Shown: positions 23,631-32,601, numbered from the stretch's first letter. The stretch: DNA of 33,025 bases from an uncultured Oscillospiraceae bacterium (GCA_900757415.1 CAAENU010000196.1:1-33025); one strand, 5' to 3'. The notes: generated by a model not told the origin, from the sequence alone. Made by a program: numbers and translations.

Positions 23631-23674
23631 ATCCCCCCACCCCGCTTGCGGGGGAGGGGGATCTTTGTTATGAT
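23631..23674 (+). promoter_or_regulatory. GC-rich hairpin and weak promoter before the ABC importer
   Basis: A G/C-tract inverted repeat occupies 23631-23662 (ATCCCCC with GGGGGAT, inner CCCC with GGGG). Overlapping it, TTGCGG (23646-23651) and TATGAT (23669-23674) have a 17-bp spacer and are the best promoter seen in 23559-23713. The -35 match is only moderate. Confidence 0.4.
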
Positions 23675-23713
23675 GTTAACAATAACAATCAAGTAAGGAG
23701 AACAGAGAAAACA

Positions 23714-25276
23714 ATGCAAATGACAAAAAGATTTTTGGCGTTGCTGCTGGCGTTGGCTGCCCTCGGCCTGACAATGGCGGGCTGCGGCGGAAAAAACGGC
23801 GGTGAAAGCGGTACACAAAGCGAAGCCTCCACACTGGTCTACGGCAGCGGCGATTATACCCGCATCAATCCCGCCTTGGACGAGCACTGCGAGATCAACG
23901 TCCTGCTGTTTGACGGACTGACCGACCACGACGGCGATGGGCAGATCGTGCCCCGGCTGGCGGAGAGCTGGGACTATGATCCCGAAAAGCTGACCTATAC
24001 CTTTCATCTGGCTCAAGGGGTTACCTGGCATGACGGCCAACCCTTTACGGCAGAGGATGTGAAGTTTACGTTTGAGGCCATCATGGATGAAGCCAACGGC
24101 TCGGAGAACGCCCCCAACTATGAAGATGTCGCCGCCATTACGGTGATAGACGAACATACGGTGGCGTTTACCCTTTCCGCGGTCAATACAGCGTTTCTGG
24201 AGTACATGACGATGCCTGTTCTGCCCCGGCATCTGCTGGAGGGCGAGGACATGCAGACCGCTGATTTCTTCCGCGCGCCGGTGGGAACCGGTCCCTATAA
24301 GCTGGAGCGCTGGGATGCTGGCCAGTCCATCACGCTGGTGAAAAATGCGGATTACTTTGCCGGCCCTGCCAAGATCGACACGATCATTTTCAAGATCGTG
24401 ACAGATTCCAATGCCAAGGCCATGCAGCTGAAAACCGGCGAGCTGACGCTGGCGCAGGTAACACCTAAGGACGCGTCGACCTTTGAGAATAAGGACAGCT
24501 TTACCGTTTATGACATGATCACCTCGGACTACCGCGGGATCCTCTACAACTTCCATAATGCCTACTGGCAGGAGAATGCCGACCTCATTCCTGCCATCAG
24601 CTGCGCCATTGACCGGCAGGCCATTGTGGATGCGGTGCTGCTGGGCCGCGGCGAGGTGGCATACAGTCCTCTGCAGCGTAATGTCTACAATGACCCCACC
24701 GTGGAGCGCTGGGAATATAATCCGGCCCGCGCCGAGCAGCTGCTGACCGAAGCCGGCTGCACCAAGGATGCCGATGGCTTCTGGCAGCGGGATGGACAGC
24801 GTATCGGCTTTACCATCAATGCCTCTTCTGATGATCAGGTGCGCATCGATATGGCGCAGGCGGCGGCGCAGCAGCTGCGGGCCATCGGCCTTGACGTCAA
24901 GGCCGCCATCCCCGCCGAGGGGATCGACTGGGGCGGACAGGAGTGCTGCATTATCGGCTGGGGTTCCCCCTTTGACGCAGATGACCATACCTATAAGGTA
25001 TTCGGTACGGATAAGGGCGCCAATTACTCCGGCTATTCCAATGCGCTGGTGGATGAGTATCTGACCAAGGCACGCCAGAGTGATGACCCGGCACAACGCG
25101 CCGAGGCTTATGCCGCCTTCCAGCAGGCACTGGCCCAATCTCCGGCCTATACCTTCTTCTGCTATATCGATGCCGTCTATGTGGCGGCAGGCGATCTGCA
25201 GGGCATTACGCCCGACACGGTGCTGGGGCACCATGGCGTGGGCATTTTCTGGAATGTATGTGATTGGACGATCTGA
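23714..25276 (+). CDS. Peptide/nickel-type ABC transporter substrate-binding lipoprotein
   Basis: A 520-residue family-5 solute-binding protein, tethered outside the membrane by lipid. The signal peptide has a basic start, a Leu/Ala core and a lipobox TMAGC, with Cys24 as lipidated residue, then a Gly/Ser linker. The mature part shows LAESWDYDPEKLTYTFHLAQGVTWHDGQPFTAEDVKFTFEAIMD, the family signature, and GTGPYKLERWD. First of five genes that form the importer. The start 23714 follows AAGGAG by 13 bases; an ATG two codons later is equally possible. The ligand (oligopeptide, nickel complex or other) cannot be read from sequence. Confidence 0.92.
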   Translation: MQMTKRFLALLLALAALGLTMAGCGGKNGGESGTQSEASTLVYGSGDYTRINPALDEHCEINVLLFDGLTDHDGDGQIVPRLAESWDYDPEKLTYTFHLAQGVTWHDGQPFTAEDVKFTFEAIMDEANGSENAPNYEDVAAITVIDEHTVAFTLSAVNTAFLEYMTMPVLPRHLLEGEDMQTADFFRAPVGTGPYKLERWDAGQSITLVKNADYFAGPAKIDTIIFKIVTDSNAKAMQLKTGELTLAQVTPKDASTFENKDSFTVYDMITSDYRGILYNFHNAYWQENADLIPAISCAIDRQAIVDAVLLGRGEVAYSPLQRNVYNDPTVERWEYNPARAEQLLTEAGCTKDADGFWQRDGQRIGFTINASSDDQVRIDMAQAAAQQLRAIGLDVKAAIPAEGIDWGGQECCIIGWGSPFDADDHTYKVFGTDKGANYSGYSNALVDEYLTKARQSDDPAQRAEAYAAFQQALAQSPAYTFFCYIDAVYVAAGDLQGITPDTVLGHHGVGIFWNVCDWTI

Positions 25277-25303
25277 CATAAAGCGGCGGCTTCCCTCCCA
25301 CCG

Positions 25304-25324
25304 GCCCCCTCTGTATGAGGGGGC
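25304..25324 (+). other. Hairpin between binding-protein and ATPase genes
   Basis: GCCCCCT (25304-25310) and AGGGGGC (25318-25324) form a 7-bp stem with a 7-nt loop, 27 bases after the stop codon and without T-tract. Hairpins here are common in importer operons, where they stabilise the binding-protein mRNA so that it is made in excess of the membrane parts. Confidence 0.5.
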
Positions 25325-25366
25325 TGTCGCCGCATTATTATTCCCGAGTTCAGCAGGAAAGAGGAA

Positions 25367-26389
25367 ATGATCATGGAACCGTTATTGAATATTGCGCACC
25401 TGTCCGTACAGCTGCCCACACCGGCAGGAACCGTGGAGGCCCTGCGTGATGTCAGTCTGACGCTGAATCGGGGAGAGGTACTGGCGCTGGTGGGCGAGTC
25501 CGGCTGCGGAAAGAGCATGCTGTGCCGTTCCGTTATGAAGCTGCTGCCCAAAAACGCCGTGATCACCGGCGGCAGCATCACCGTGGACGGTGTGGATATC
25601 ACCGCCTATCGTGAGCGGGATATGCGCCGCCTGCGGGGCCGTGTGTTTTCCATGATTTTTCAGGATCCGCTTACAGCGCTGGATCCCGCCATGCCGGTGG
25701 GAGACCAGATTGCCGAGGCGGTGCAGGCTCACGGCAAACGTCTGGAGCGTGCCGCACTGGAGCGGCGCGTATGGGAGCTGATGGAACTGGTGGGTTTGGA
25801 TCAACCGCAGCAGCGCTGGGGTCAGTATCCGCATCAGCTGTCCGGCGGCCAGCGCCAGCGCGGGTTGATGGCCATGGCGCTGGCCGGCGGGCCGCAGATC
25901 CTGCTGGCGGACGAGCCTACCACAGCGTTGGACGTAACGGTGCAGGCGCAGATTCTGGATCTTCTGCGGGATATCCAGCAAAAGCTGCACACCTCCACCA
26001 TTCTGGTCTCCCACGATTTGGGCGTGGTGGCCCGGGCGGCGGACCGGGTGGCCATCATGTATGCCGGCCGTATCGTGGAGATCGGCACAGCGGAGGATAT
26101 CTACTATGACCCGCGCCACCCCTACACGCAGGGACTGCTGCGCTCGCTGCCGGCGTTGGCCAAGCGCCGCGGTGCGCTGCATACCATCCCCGGCATGCCG
26201 CCTACGCTGATTGCCCCGCCTGAGGGGGATGCTTTTGCCCGCCGTAATCCACAGGCGCTGGCCATTGATTACCGCCGGCAGCCGCCCATGTTCCGCGTCA
26301 GCGATACACATTATGCGGCCACATGGCTGCTGGATCCCCGCGCACCCCATTTATCGCCGCCGGCGGAAGGAGATGAGCACCATGCCTGA
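25367..26389 (+). CDS. ABC transporter ATP-binding protein (OppD/DppD type)
   Basis: First of the two ATPases that power the importer. The 340-residue protein has Walker A GESGCGKS (43-50), a Q-loop FQDPLTALDPAM, the signature LSGGQRQRG, Walker B ILLADEPTTALD and the switch histidine in SHDLGVVA. The C-terminal oligopeptide-transporter extension (HPYTQGLLRSLP followed by the PGMPPTL segment) is present. In the Cys-containing iron-sulfur variants of this extension a Cys cluster is seen; here it is lacking (PEGDAFARRNPQAL). The ATG at 25367 is close to GAGG; the in-frame ATG at 25373 has better spacing, so the first two residues are uncertain. Confidence 0.93.
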   Translation: MIMEPLLNIAHLSVQLPTPAGTVEALRDVSLTLNRGEVLALVGESGCGKSMLCRSVMKLLPKNAVITGGSITVDGVDITAYRERDMRRLRGRVFSMIFQDPLTALDPAMPVGDQIAEAVQAHGKRLERAALERRVWELMELVGLDQPQQRWGQYPHQLSGGQRQRGLMAMALAGGPQILLADEPTTALDVTVQAQILDLLRDIQQKLHTSTILVSHDLGVVARAADRVAIMYAGRIVEIGTAEDIYYDPRHPYTQGLLRSLPALAKRRGALHTIPGMPPTLIAPPEGDAFARRNPQALAIDYRRQPPMFRVSDTHYAATWLLDPRAPHLSPPAEGDEHHA

Positions 26390-27284
26390 AAAATTGCTGG
26401 ATGTGCAGCGCCTGACTCATTGCTTCCGCCTGCCGGAGGGCCGTACTCTCCGGGCGGTGGATGATCTGTCCTTTCAGCTTTTTCGGGGTGAGATACTGGG
26501 CCTTGTGGGGGAGTCCGGCTGCGGAAAGTCCACGGTGGCCCGCTGCATCATGAATGTTTACCGCCCTACGGCGGGACATATTTATTTTGATGGGATCGAT
26601 ACCTGTGATGCCACGCAATTCCGAGCCAACCGCCGCCATCTGGAGGCGGCGCGGCAGCTGATCTTTCAGGATTCCACTTCCAGCCTTGATCCCCGTATGA
26701 CGGCGGCGGAGATCATTGCCGAACCCATGGCGATCCACCGCGTCAGACCCAAGCGCGGCAGTCTGCGGGAGGAGGCGGCGTTTCAGCTCTATTATGTGGG
26801 ATTGGACCGAAGCTATCTGGATAAATACCCGCCGGAGCTGTCTGGCGGCCAGCGCCAGCGTGTGGCCATTGCCCGGGCGCTGGCTATGGAACCGGAGCTG
26901 CTGGTGGCGGATGAACCGGTGGCGGCGCTGGATGTGTCCATTCAGGCGCAAATCATCAATCTTTTCCGCCATCTGCGGGAGGAGCACGGATTCTCTATTC
27001 TGTTCATCGCCCATGACCTTGCGATGGTGGAGTATCTGTGCGACCGGGTGGGCGTGATGTACCGCGGCAAGCTGGTGGAGATCGGCCCTGCCGAAGCGGT
27101 GTTTGCCGCGCCGCAGCATCCCTATACACAGGCGCTGCTGTCGGCGATTCCACTGCCGGATCCCATTCGCGAGCGGCAGCGGCAGCGGTTGGATTTTGAT
27201 GCCATGTCCTTTGACCGCGAGGGCGAGATGGTCGGGGTGGAGCCGCAGCATTTTGTGCTGCGGCGGAAGGAGCCGGTGGTATGA
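26382..27284 (+). CDS. ABC transporter ATP-binding protein (OppF/DppF type)
   Basis: Second ATPase, forming a heterodimer with the upstream one. The 300-residue product carries GLVGESGCGKSTVARCI, IFQDSTSSLDPRMT, LSGGQRQRVAIARAL, LLVADEPVAALDVS and AHDLAMVEYL, and the C-terminal HPYTQALLSAIPLPDP. The start at 26382 overlaps the upstream gene by 8 bp and lies 9 bases after AAGGAG; an ATG at 26373 lies immediately behind that site and is less likely. The 3' end overlaps the permease start by ATGA. Confidence 0.93.
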   Translation: MPEKLLDVQRLTHCFRLPEGRTLRAVDDLSFQLFRGEILGLVGESGCGKSTVARCIMNVYRPTAGHIYFDGIDTCDATQFRANRRHLEAARQLIFQDSTSSLDPRMTAAEIIAEPMAIHRVRPKRGSLREEAAFQLYYVGLDRSYLDKYPPELSGGQRQRVAIARALAMEPELLVADEPVAALDVSIQAQIINLFRHLREEHGFSILFIAHDLAMVEYLCDRVGVMYRGKLVEIGPAEAVFAAPQHPYTQALLSAIPLPDPIRERQRQRLDFDAMSFDREGEMVGVEPQHFVLRRKEPVV

Positions 27285-28273
27285 GAAAGAATCCTGTTCT
27301 TTATGCCGTCAGAAAGCTGCTGGTATTTCTGCTCAGCGTGTGGCTGCTGTCGCTGCTCGTGTTCTGTATGGCCCGGCTGTCGCCCGGCGATCCGCTTTCC
27401 GCCTATTATGGTGAGCGGCTGGAAAAAATGAGCGTTGCGGAGAAGCAGCAGGCCCGCCAGCGGCTGGGGTTGGATAAACCCCTTCTGGAGCAGTACGGCA
27501 TCTGGCTCAAGAACGCGTTGAAAGGCGATTTCGGCATCTCATATAAATATAAGCAACCCGTGATGGAGGTCATCTCTCAGCGCCTTGGCAACACACTGCT
27601 GCTGGGCGGCCTGGGGTTTATGTTTACTTTCGGCGGTGCGCTGGGACTGGGCCTTTTGTGCGCATGGTATGAGGATCGTTGGCCTGACAGGCTGCTGTGT
27701 CGGTTGGGTACGCTGACCAGCTGTGTGCCAGAGTTCTGGCTGTCCATGGTGCTGATATTGGTGTTCTGCGTGCTGCTGCGCTGGCTGCCCAGCAGCGGCG
27801 CCTATACCGTTGGCGGCAGCGGCGGCGCGGGCGACCGGATCGTTCATCTGATTCTGCCTATGGCGGTGGTGCTGGCGGGTCATTTATGGTACTATGCCTA
27901 CATGGTGCGCAACCGCCTTCTGGAGGAGGTACGCGCGGATTATGTGCTGATGGGCCGCGCCACAGGACTTAGCCGCCGGTGTCTGCTGCTGCGCCATTGC
28001 CTGCCCAACAGCCTGCCTGCCTACTTCAGTCTGATGGCGATCTCGGTGCCTCATGTGCTGGGCGGCACTTATATTGTGGAAACGGTGTTCAGCTATCCCG
28101 GCCTCGGCGCCCTGTCTTTTGAAAGCGCACGCTATGCCGACTATAATATGCTGATGGTGCTGTGTGTGATAACCGGCGCGGTGGTGATCCTGTGCAGCAT
28201 GGCGGCGCAGGGGATCAACCAGCGCATTGATCCCCGTATGCGGGCCGGACAGGGGGAGGTGGCGGAGCTGTGA
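27281..28273 (+). CDS. ABC transporter permease (OppB/DppB type)
   Basis: Inner-membrane permease of 330 residues with about six helices. It opens with a membrane helix followed by ARLSPGDPLSAYYG, the usual OppB start, and has the coupling-loop (EAA) region YVLMGRATGLSRRCLLLRHCLPNSLPAYFS. GGTYIVETVFSYPGLGALSFES is also typical. Translationally coupled on both sides (ATGA with the ATPase, 4-bp overlap with the next permease). Confidence 0.93.
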   Translation: MRKNPVLYAVRKLLVFLLSVWLLSLLVFCMARLSPGDPLSAYYGERLEKMSVAEKQQARQRLGLDKPLLEQYGIWLKNALKGDFGISYKYKQPVMEVISQRLGNTLLLGGLGFMFTFGGALGLGLLCAWYEDRWPDRLLCRLGTLTSCVPEFWLSMVLILVFCVLLRWLPSSGAYTVGGSGGAGDRIVHLILPMAVVLAGHLWYYAYMVRNRLLEEVRADYVLMGRATGLSRRCLLLRHCLPNSLPAYFSLMAISVPHVLGGTYIVETVFSYPGLGALSFESARYADYNMLMVLCVITGAVVILCSMAAQGINQRIDPRMRAGQGEVAEL

Positions 28274-29154
28274 CGGATCAGGAACTGTTCTCCGTAGTGG
28301 GGATCCTGCCGGACGAGACATCGGCTGTGCCCGCACCGCGCCGTCGTGATTTGCCGTATACTTCCTTGGCGCTGCTGGGACTGATTGTGCTGTGCTGTTT
28401 GTGCGCGCCGCTGTTGACAAAACACGATCCCGCTTATATGGACCTCCTCCACTGTGCCGAAGCGCCGTCCGCTGCTTTCTGGTTCGGAACGGATACCATG
28501 GGACGGGATATCTTCGCCTGCATCTGGTATGGCGGCCGCGTGTCACTGGCGGTGGGTTTTCTGGCGGCGGCCATTTCTACAGTGATCGCCGTGGTGTACG
28601 GCGCGGTCAGCGGCATGGCGCCGCAATGGCTGGACACCGCCATGATGCGTCTGACAGAGCTGCTGATCAGCGTGCCAAGTCTGTTGCTGACAGTATTTTT
28701 GCAGGCCATTCTGGGACGGGCAAACGTGGCGAGTCTGTCGGTGGTTATTGGTATTACCGGATGGTGCAGTATGGCCAAGGTGGTGCGTACCGAGGTGCGC
28801 CAGCTGCGGCAAAGCGGTTATGTGATTGCCTGCCGCTGCATGGGCGGCAGCTTCGGGCGGCTGCTTTGGCGGCATTTGCTGCCGAATTTCGCCTCATCCA
28901 TTCTGTTCATGGTGGTCATGAGTGTCCGCACCGCGATCGTGGCGGAATCTACCCTCAGCTTCATGGGGATGGGTCTGCCGCTGGAAACCATTTCATGGGG
29001 CAGTATGCTGACCCTGTCGGAGCAGGCGCTGATGCGCGGTGCATGGTGGATCATTGTGATCCCCGGCGTGTTTTTGATCACCGTTCTGGTATGCGTTACC
29101 GCGGTGGGCAGCTGGCTGCGCCGTGTATCCGATCGGCGGCAGAGCAACCTGTAA
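28270..29154 (+). CDS. ABC transporter permease (OppC/DppC type)
   Basis: The partner permease, 294 residues, with a cytoplasmic N-terminus, a first helix at about 36-52, FWFGTDTMGRDIFACIWYGGRVSL and the EAA loop YVIACRCMGGSFGRLLWRHLLPNF; SFMGMGLPLETISWGSML is a family hallmark. It starts with GTG at 28270, overlapping the OppB stop, with GGAGGT upstream. Terminator follows. Confidence 0.93.
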   Translation: MTDQELFSVVGILPDETSAVPAPRRRDLPYTSLALLGLIVLCCLCAPLLTKHDPAYMDLLHCAEAPSAAFWFGTDTMGRDIFACIWYGGRVSLAVGFLAAAISTVIAVVYGAVSGMAPQWLDTAMMRLTELLISVPSLLLTVFLQAILGRANVASLSVVIGITGWCSMAKVVRTEVRQLRQSGYVIACRCMGGSFGRLLWRHLLPNFASSILFMVVMSVRTAIVAESTLSFMGMGLPLETISWGSMLTLSEQALMRGAWWIIVIPGVFLITVLVCVTAVGSWLRRVSDRRQSNL

Positions 29155-29166
29155 ATGAATCATGAG

Positions 29167-29198
29167 AGAACAGGCTCTCTGTGAGCCTGTTCTTTTTT
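29167..29198 (+). terminator. Intrinsic terminator of the ABC importer operon
   Basis: A perfect 11-bp stem AGAACAGGCTC/GAGCCTGTTCT (29167-29177 with 29183-29193) with loop TCTGT, then TTTTT, 12 bases after the last permease stop. Confidence 0.93.
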
Positions 29199-29242
29199 AT
29201 AAGCGGATATAGCCAATTTGCGGCATGTCAACGCTACGTCGG

Positions 29243-29271
29243 TTGCGCGGAAGAAATGCATTTGCTATCAT
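29243..29271 (+). promoter_or_regulatory. Probable promoter of the XRE-family gene
   Basis: TTGCGC (29243-29248) and TATCAT (29266-29271) with a 17-bp spacer, about 19 bases before the ATG. It lies directly behind the importer terminator. No clear operator palindrome was seen. Confidence 0.55.
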
Positions 29272-29289
29272 GAGGGCGGAGGTGATCCC

Positions 29290-30240
29290 ATGGATCGAGA
29301 AAAGTTGGGTGGATTTATCGCCCAAAGACGAAAGGAGCTGAAGCTGACCCAGCGGGAGCTGGCGGACGCCATCCATGTCACGGATAAGGCTGTCAGCAAG
29401 TGGGAGCGGGGCATGGGCTGCCCGGACATCTCGCTGCTGGAGCCGCTGGCGGAGGCGCTGGGCCTCAGCGTGGATCAGCTGCTGACCTATCAGACCGCTC
29501 CAGCGGAAACGGAAAGGGCGGAGGAGCCTGCGCCCACCTCGGAAGCGGTGCAGGCAGTACTTGACCTGACGCTGGCGGAGCGCCGCGCCCGGCGGCGCAG
29601 ACGCTGGTTCATCGCCATGGCGGCAGCACTGAGCCTGATCGTGCTGGCAGGTATGTATGTCCTTCTGAGCAGCCTGCAAGTGCAGGGAAAGCTGTTCCGC
29701 AACGAAAGCAGTACATCCCCCGATGGCAGCATCACCGTGGTGACGTATACCGGCAGCTTCGGCAATCCGTCGGTCAAGGTAACGAGCCCGGCCGATATAC
29801 AGCGCCGCTGGGGCGATGGCGGTGTGAATGCGGGTATGAGCGAATCGTATCCCCACACGGCGGTCACCGGCCTGTACTGGTCGCCGGACAGCGCCTATCT
29901 GGCCATCGGCCAGAGCATTCAGAACGAAACACCCTACCTTGAGTGCAAGCTCTGGCATTTCTATCAGGGCACGGATGAGCGGTGGTACGGTCAGTCAGGC
30001 GGCAGCATGAGACTTATTCTGGAGCACCTGTGGTATGAGGGGGATGAAGCGCTGAAGGCGGCATTTTCCGCCGTGAAAACGGCGCAGCCGTCCGGCTATC
30101 CCATCTTTGACGTAACCTTCGATGGCTGGGAAGGCACGGTGCTGCAGGTGAAATGCACCTACACCGGCACTGACAACGCCGCCCATCAGGTGATCGTTCG
30201 CTACGATGCGGCTACGCAGCAGGTGCTCTCGGCGGAATAG
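29290..30240 (+). CDS. Membrane-anchored XRE-family transcriptional regulator
   Basis: A 316-residue protein in three parts. Residues 1-65 are a Cro/C1-type helix-turn-helix: GGFIAQRRKELKLTQRELA, HVTDKAVSKWERG and LLEPLAEALGLSVDQLL. A linker and a very basic stretch (RRARRRRRW) precede one membrane helix (about 106-128). The remaining 190 residues would be outside the cell and contain SPDGSITVVTYTG, WSPDSAYLAIGQS and YDAATQQVLS, with no recognised domain. Such one-protein sensors would bind DNA from the membrane in response to an outside signal; this is inference. GGAGGTG precedes the ATG at 29290. It stands alone between two terminators. Confidence 0.88.
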   Translation: MDREKLGGFIAQRRKELKLTQRELADAIHVTDKAVSKWERGMGCPDISLLEPLAEALGLSVDQLLTYQTAPAETERAEEPAPTSEAVQAVLDLTLAERRARRRRRWFIAMAAALSLIVLAGMYVLLSSLQVQGKLFRNESSTSPDGSITVVTYTGSFGNPSVKVTSPADIQRRWGDGGVNAGMSESYPHTAVTGLYWSPDSAYLAIGQSIQNETPYLECKLWHFYQGTDERWYGQSGGSMRLILEHLWYEGDEALKAAFSAVKTAQPSGYPIFDVTFDGWEGTVLQVKCTYTGTDNAAHQVIVRYDAATQQVLSAE

Positions 30241-30271
30241 GCGGAAATGTGGGTATGCATCTTGCGGACAT

Positions 30272-30311
30272 AAAAAAGGACGGGCTCCCATATGGGAGTC
30301 CGTCCTTTTTA
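30272..30311. terminator. Bidirectional terminator between the XRE gene and cstA
   Basis: AAAAAGGACGGGCTCCC and GGGAGTCCGTCCTTTTT form a long stem with one G-T pair and a short AT loop, flanked by A- and T-runs on both sides. It serves the convergent XRE gene (+) and cstA (-). Confidence 0.9.
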
Positions 30312-30337
30312 TCGGATCATGTATGACAACGAGAAGA

Positions 30338-32065
30338 TTACTCAGCCTTGGCAGCGGCTTTCTTGTTGCGGCCAAGAGCCTGAATACCCTCCACCACCAG
30401 CACGATGGCCAGGATAACCAGCAGGATGGCGATGATCGCACGGATGTAGAACCAGGTCACGCCCTCGCCGCCGGCAGCGATACCGGCAAACTGAGCCTTA
30501 ATGGTGAATGCCAGAGAAGTCAGGGTCACGACCAGCATGAAGAACATGGGGAAGTAGAACATCTTGTTGTTGCGGCCGATCTTGCCCAGCCAGCAGCACA
30601 CGGCCAGCAGACCCAGAGCAGCCAGCAGCTGGTTGGCAGCGCCGAACAGAGCCCAGATCTTGGCATAGCCGGTCAGACCCAGAGCAACGCCGGCAACCAC
30701 GGTGATGGCGGTAGCAACATAGGGGTTGGTGATGACCTTCTTCCAGCCCTTCAGGTCATCGCGGGACTGACCGGGCTCGACGAAGAACTCAGCGAACATG
30801 TAACGGGCCAGACGGGTAGCGGTATCCACGGAGGTCAGGCAGAAAGCGGACACGGCCAGGATCAGCATGGAGTACACCACGTTGTAGCAGCCGTCACCGA
30901 ACACCTTGGAGAACATGGAAGCAAGACCGGTGGCGAACACGACGGTGGGGGTAACGGTGGTACCGTCAGCATACTGGTTCCAGATGTAACCAACAGCGCA
31001 GACGGAGATCAGAGCCAGAGCGCACTCGATCAGCATGCCGCCGTAAGCGATGGGCTTGGCATCCTTTTCCTGATCCAGCTGCTTGGAGGTGGTGCCGGAA
31101 CCGACCAGAGAGTGGAAGCCGGACACAGCACCGCAGGCGATGGTCACGAACAGAGCGGGGAACATGTAGCCCAGGGAGGTGCCGGTGGGAGCCAGAGTGT
31201 CCTTGAAGCCAAGAAAAGCAGGCATTTCCACCACGGGATGAGCGCCGATGATACCCACGACAGCCAGCACCATCATGCCGTACAGCAGGAAGGAACTCAG
31301 ATAGTCACGAGGCTGCAGCAGGATCCACACGGGAGTGACGGAAGCAATGGCAATGTACAGGCCGACGATGACCATCCAAACGTTGTAGCTCAGGTAAATG
31401 GGGTGCCAGTTCAGGCCGATGACCATGCAGACCACGATGCCGACCACACCGATCACAGTGGAGATCCCCAGAGGAGCGTTGCGGCGATAGACAAAGAAAC
31501 CGAACAGGATGGCCAGCAGGATGAACATGAAAGAAATGATAGCGGTGGAAGCATTGGCGGCAGAGGCCTCAACATCCAGCACGCCGTCCACATAGGTGGC
31601 CTTGAAGGTGTTGGCAACGATGGAAGCGAAAGCGGCGACCACCAGGATCAGGGTCAGATAAGCGAACACGATGAACAGCTTCTTGGCCTTGGCGCCGATA
31701 GCATCACCGATAACCTCGCCGATGGACTCGCCCTTGTGGCGGATGGAAGCGAACAGAGAACCGAAGTCATGCACGCCGCCGAAGAAGATACCGCCGATCA
31801 GAACCCACAGCATCACGGGAACCCAACCGAAGACAGCGGCCTGAATAGGACCGTTGATGGGGCCGGCACCGGCAATGGAGGAGAAGTGATGGCCCATCAG
31901 AACGGGGGCCTTGGCAGGACAATAGTCCTTACCGTCTTCCATGGTGTGAGCAGGAGTAGGACGGGAGTTATCCACACCCCACTTCTTGGCCAGCCAGCCG
32001 CCGTAGAAAATATAGCCTACGACCAGCACGGCACAGCCGATAACCAGAAACAAAGCAGCATTCAT
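30338..32065 (-). CDS. cstA: Carbon starvation protein CstA (peptide/pyruvate transporter)
   Basis: Large membrane protein of the CstA family, which takes up peptides or pyruvate when better carbon sources are scarce. The 575-residue protein has many hydrophobic helices and the family hallmarks: PTPAHTMEDGKDYCPAKAPVLMGHHFSSIAGAGPINGPI near the N-terminus (in one conserved run at about 37-75), then GGIFFGGVHDFGSLFASIRHKGESIGEVI and FHSLVGSGTTSKQLDQE. Codon choice is visibly more uniform than in neighbours (GCC/GTC/ATC/CTG-type), as in highly expressed genes. AAAGGAGAG lies upstream; the start overlaps the preceding gene by ATGA. It ends at the bidirectional terminator. Confidence 0.95.
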   Translation of the reverse strand: MNAALFLVIGCAVLVVGYIFYGGWLAKKWGVDNSRPTPAHTMEDGKDYCPAKAPVLMGHHFSSIAGAGPINGPIQAAVFGWVPVMLWVLIGGIFFGGVHDFGSLFASIRHKGESIGEVIGDAIGAKAKKLFIVFAYLTLILVVAAFASIVANTFKATYVDGVLDVEASAANASTAIISFMFILLAILFGFFVYRRNAPLGISTVIGVVGIVVCMVIGLNWHPIYLSYNVWMVIVGLYIAIASVTPVWILLQPRDYLSSFLLYGMMVLAVVGIIGAHPVVEMPAFLGFKDTLAPTGTSLGYMFPALFVTIACGAVSGFHSLVGSGTTSKQLDQEKDAKPIAYGGMLIECALALISVCAVGYIWNQYADGTTVTPTVVFATGLASMFSKVFGDGCYNVVYSMLILAVSAFCLTSVDTATRLARYMFAEFFVEPGQSRDDLKGWKKVITNPYVATAITVVAGVALGLTGYAKIWALFGAANQLLAALGLLAVCCWLGKIGRNNKMFYFPMFFMLVVTLTSLAFTIKAQFAGIAAGGEGVTWFYIRAIIAILLVILAIVLVVEGIQALGRNKKAAAKAE

Positions 32066-32601
32066 AAAGCTCTCTCCTTTCTGAACAGTTTTTTCTTTTG
32101 CTTATGAAACAGGCCTTGATGAAAGACCTGCGCTGCACTGTGTCCGCTGCGGTTGGAGCTAACCTTTTCTTCGGGCAGCACCACCATCGCAGTGTGAAAA
32201 TCCATCCAACCCCAATAGGACATGCGAAAGCTCTTATAGAGCCGGCAGCGTTTCAGCGCCTTTCGCGCATCCTCATCGCAGCTGTCGCATACGAACAGGG
32301 CCGTGATGTAGGTATACATGTGTGTGGGGCCGGGATTGATGCGGGCCATCCCCTGTTCATAAGCCAGCTTTTCACACTGCTCATAAATTTCACGGGTCAG
32401 GTGGGGCACGCTGAACAGATACACATACTCAAAGCTGTTGGCTTCCCAAAGCTTTGCTTTTTTGGACAGCACATATTTGGAAGAATTGGCATAAAAATCC
32501 ATCTGCGCTGCCAGCGGCTCTTCATGTGTTTTACACAGCCGCACATCAAAATCACTCTGATAAAGTGCGCATAGCCGCTCCACCGCTTCCTGTCGAGTCA
32601 T
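32062..32601 (-). CDS. Protein of unknown function, coupled to cstA
   Basis: A 179-residue soluble protein that I do not recognise; no signal peptide or membrane helix. It opens MTRQEAVERLCALYQSDFDVRLC and has an aromatic-rich middle (YANSSKYVLSKKAKLWEANSFEYVYLFSVPHLT), several Cys residues including LFVCDSCDEDARKALKRCRLYKSF, the segment MSYWGWMDFHTAMVVLPEE, and a strongly basic end (HKQKKKLFRKERAL). The ATG at 32601 follows AAAGGA by 11 bases; a TTG ten codons upstream is possible. Its stop overlaps the cstA start (ATGA), and the two share one promoter, so a role in CstA assembly or regulation is plausible but unproven. Confidence 0.8.
   Translation of the reverse strand: MTRQEAVERLCALYQSDFDVRLCKTHEEPLAAQMDFYANSSKYVLSKKAKLWEANSFEYVYLFSVPHLTREIYEQCEKLAYEQGMARINPGPTHMYTYITALFVCDSCDEDARKALKRCRLYKSFRMSYWGWMDFHTAMVVLPEEKVSSNRSGHSAAQVFHQGLFHKQKKKLFRKERAL

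Noticed and set aside
23627..25279. Long open frame on the - strand opposite the binding-protein gene (550 codons)
   Set aside because: It is a shadow of a GC-rich gene; the + strand has a lipobox, family motifs and operon context.
23714..29154. Naming the ABC importer nikABCDE or oppABCDF
   Set aside because: Family-5 binding proteins for nickel, peptides and other ligands cannot be told apart here, and nearness to the copper genes is interrupted by a terminator.
30206..32107. Long open frame on the + strand opposite cstA (633 codons)
   Set aside because: It mirrors cstA's uniform codon use, is rich in His, Gln, Gly and Asp with no domain, and has no ribosome binding site; cstA is a clear family member.
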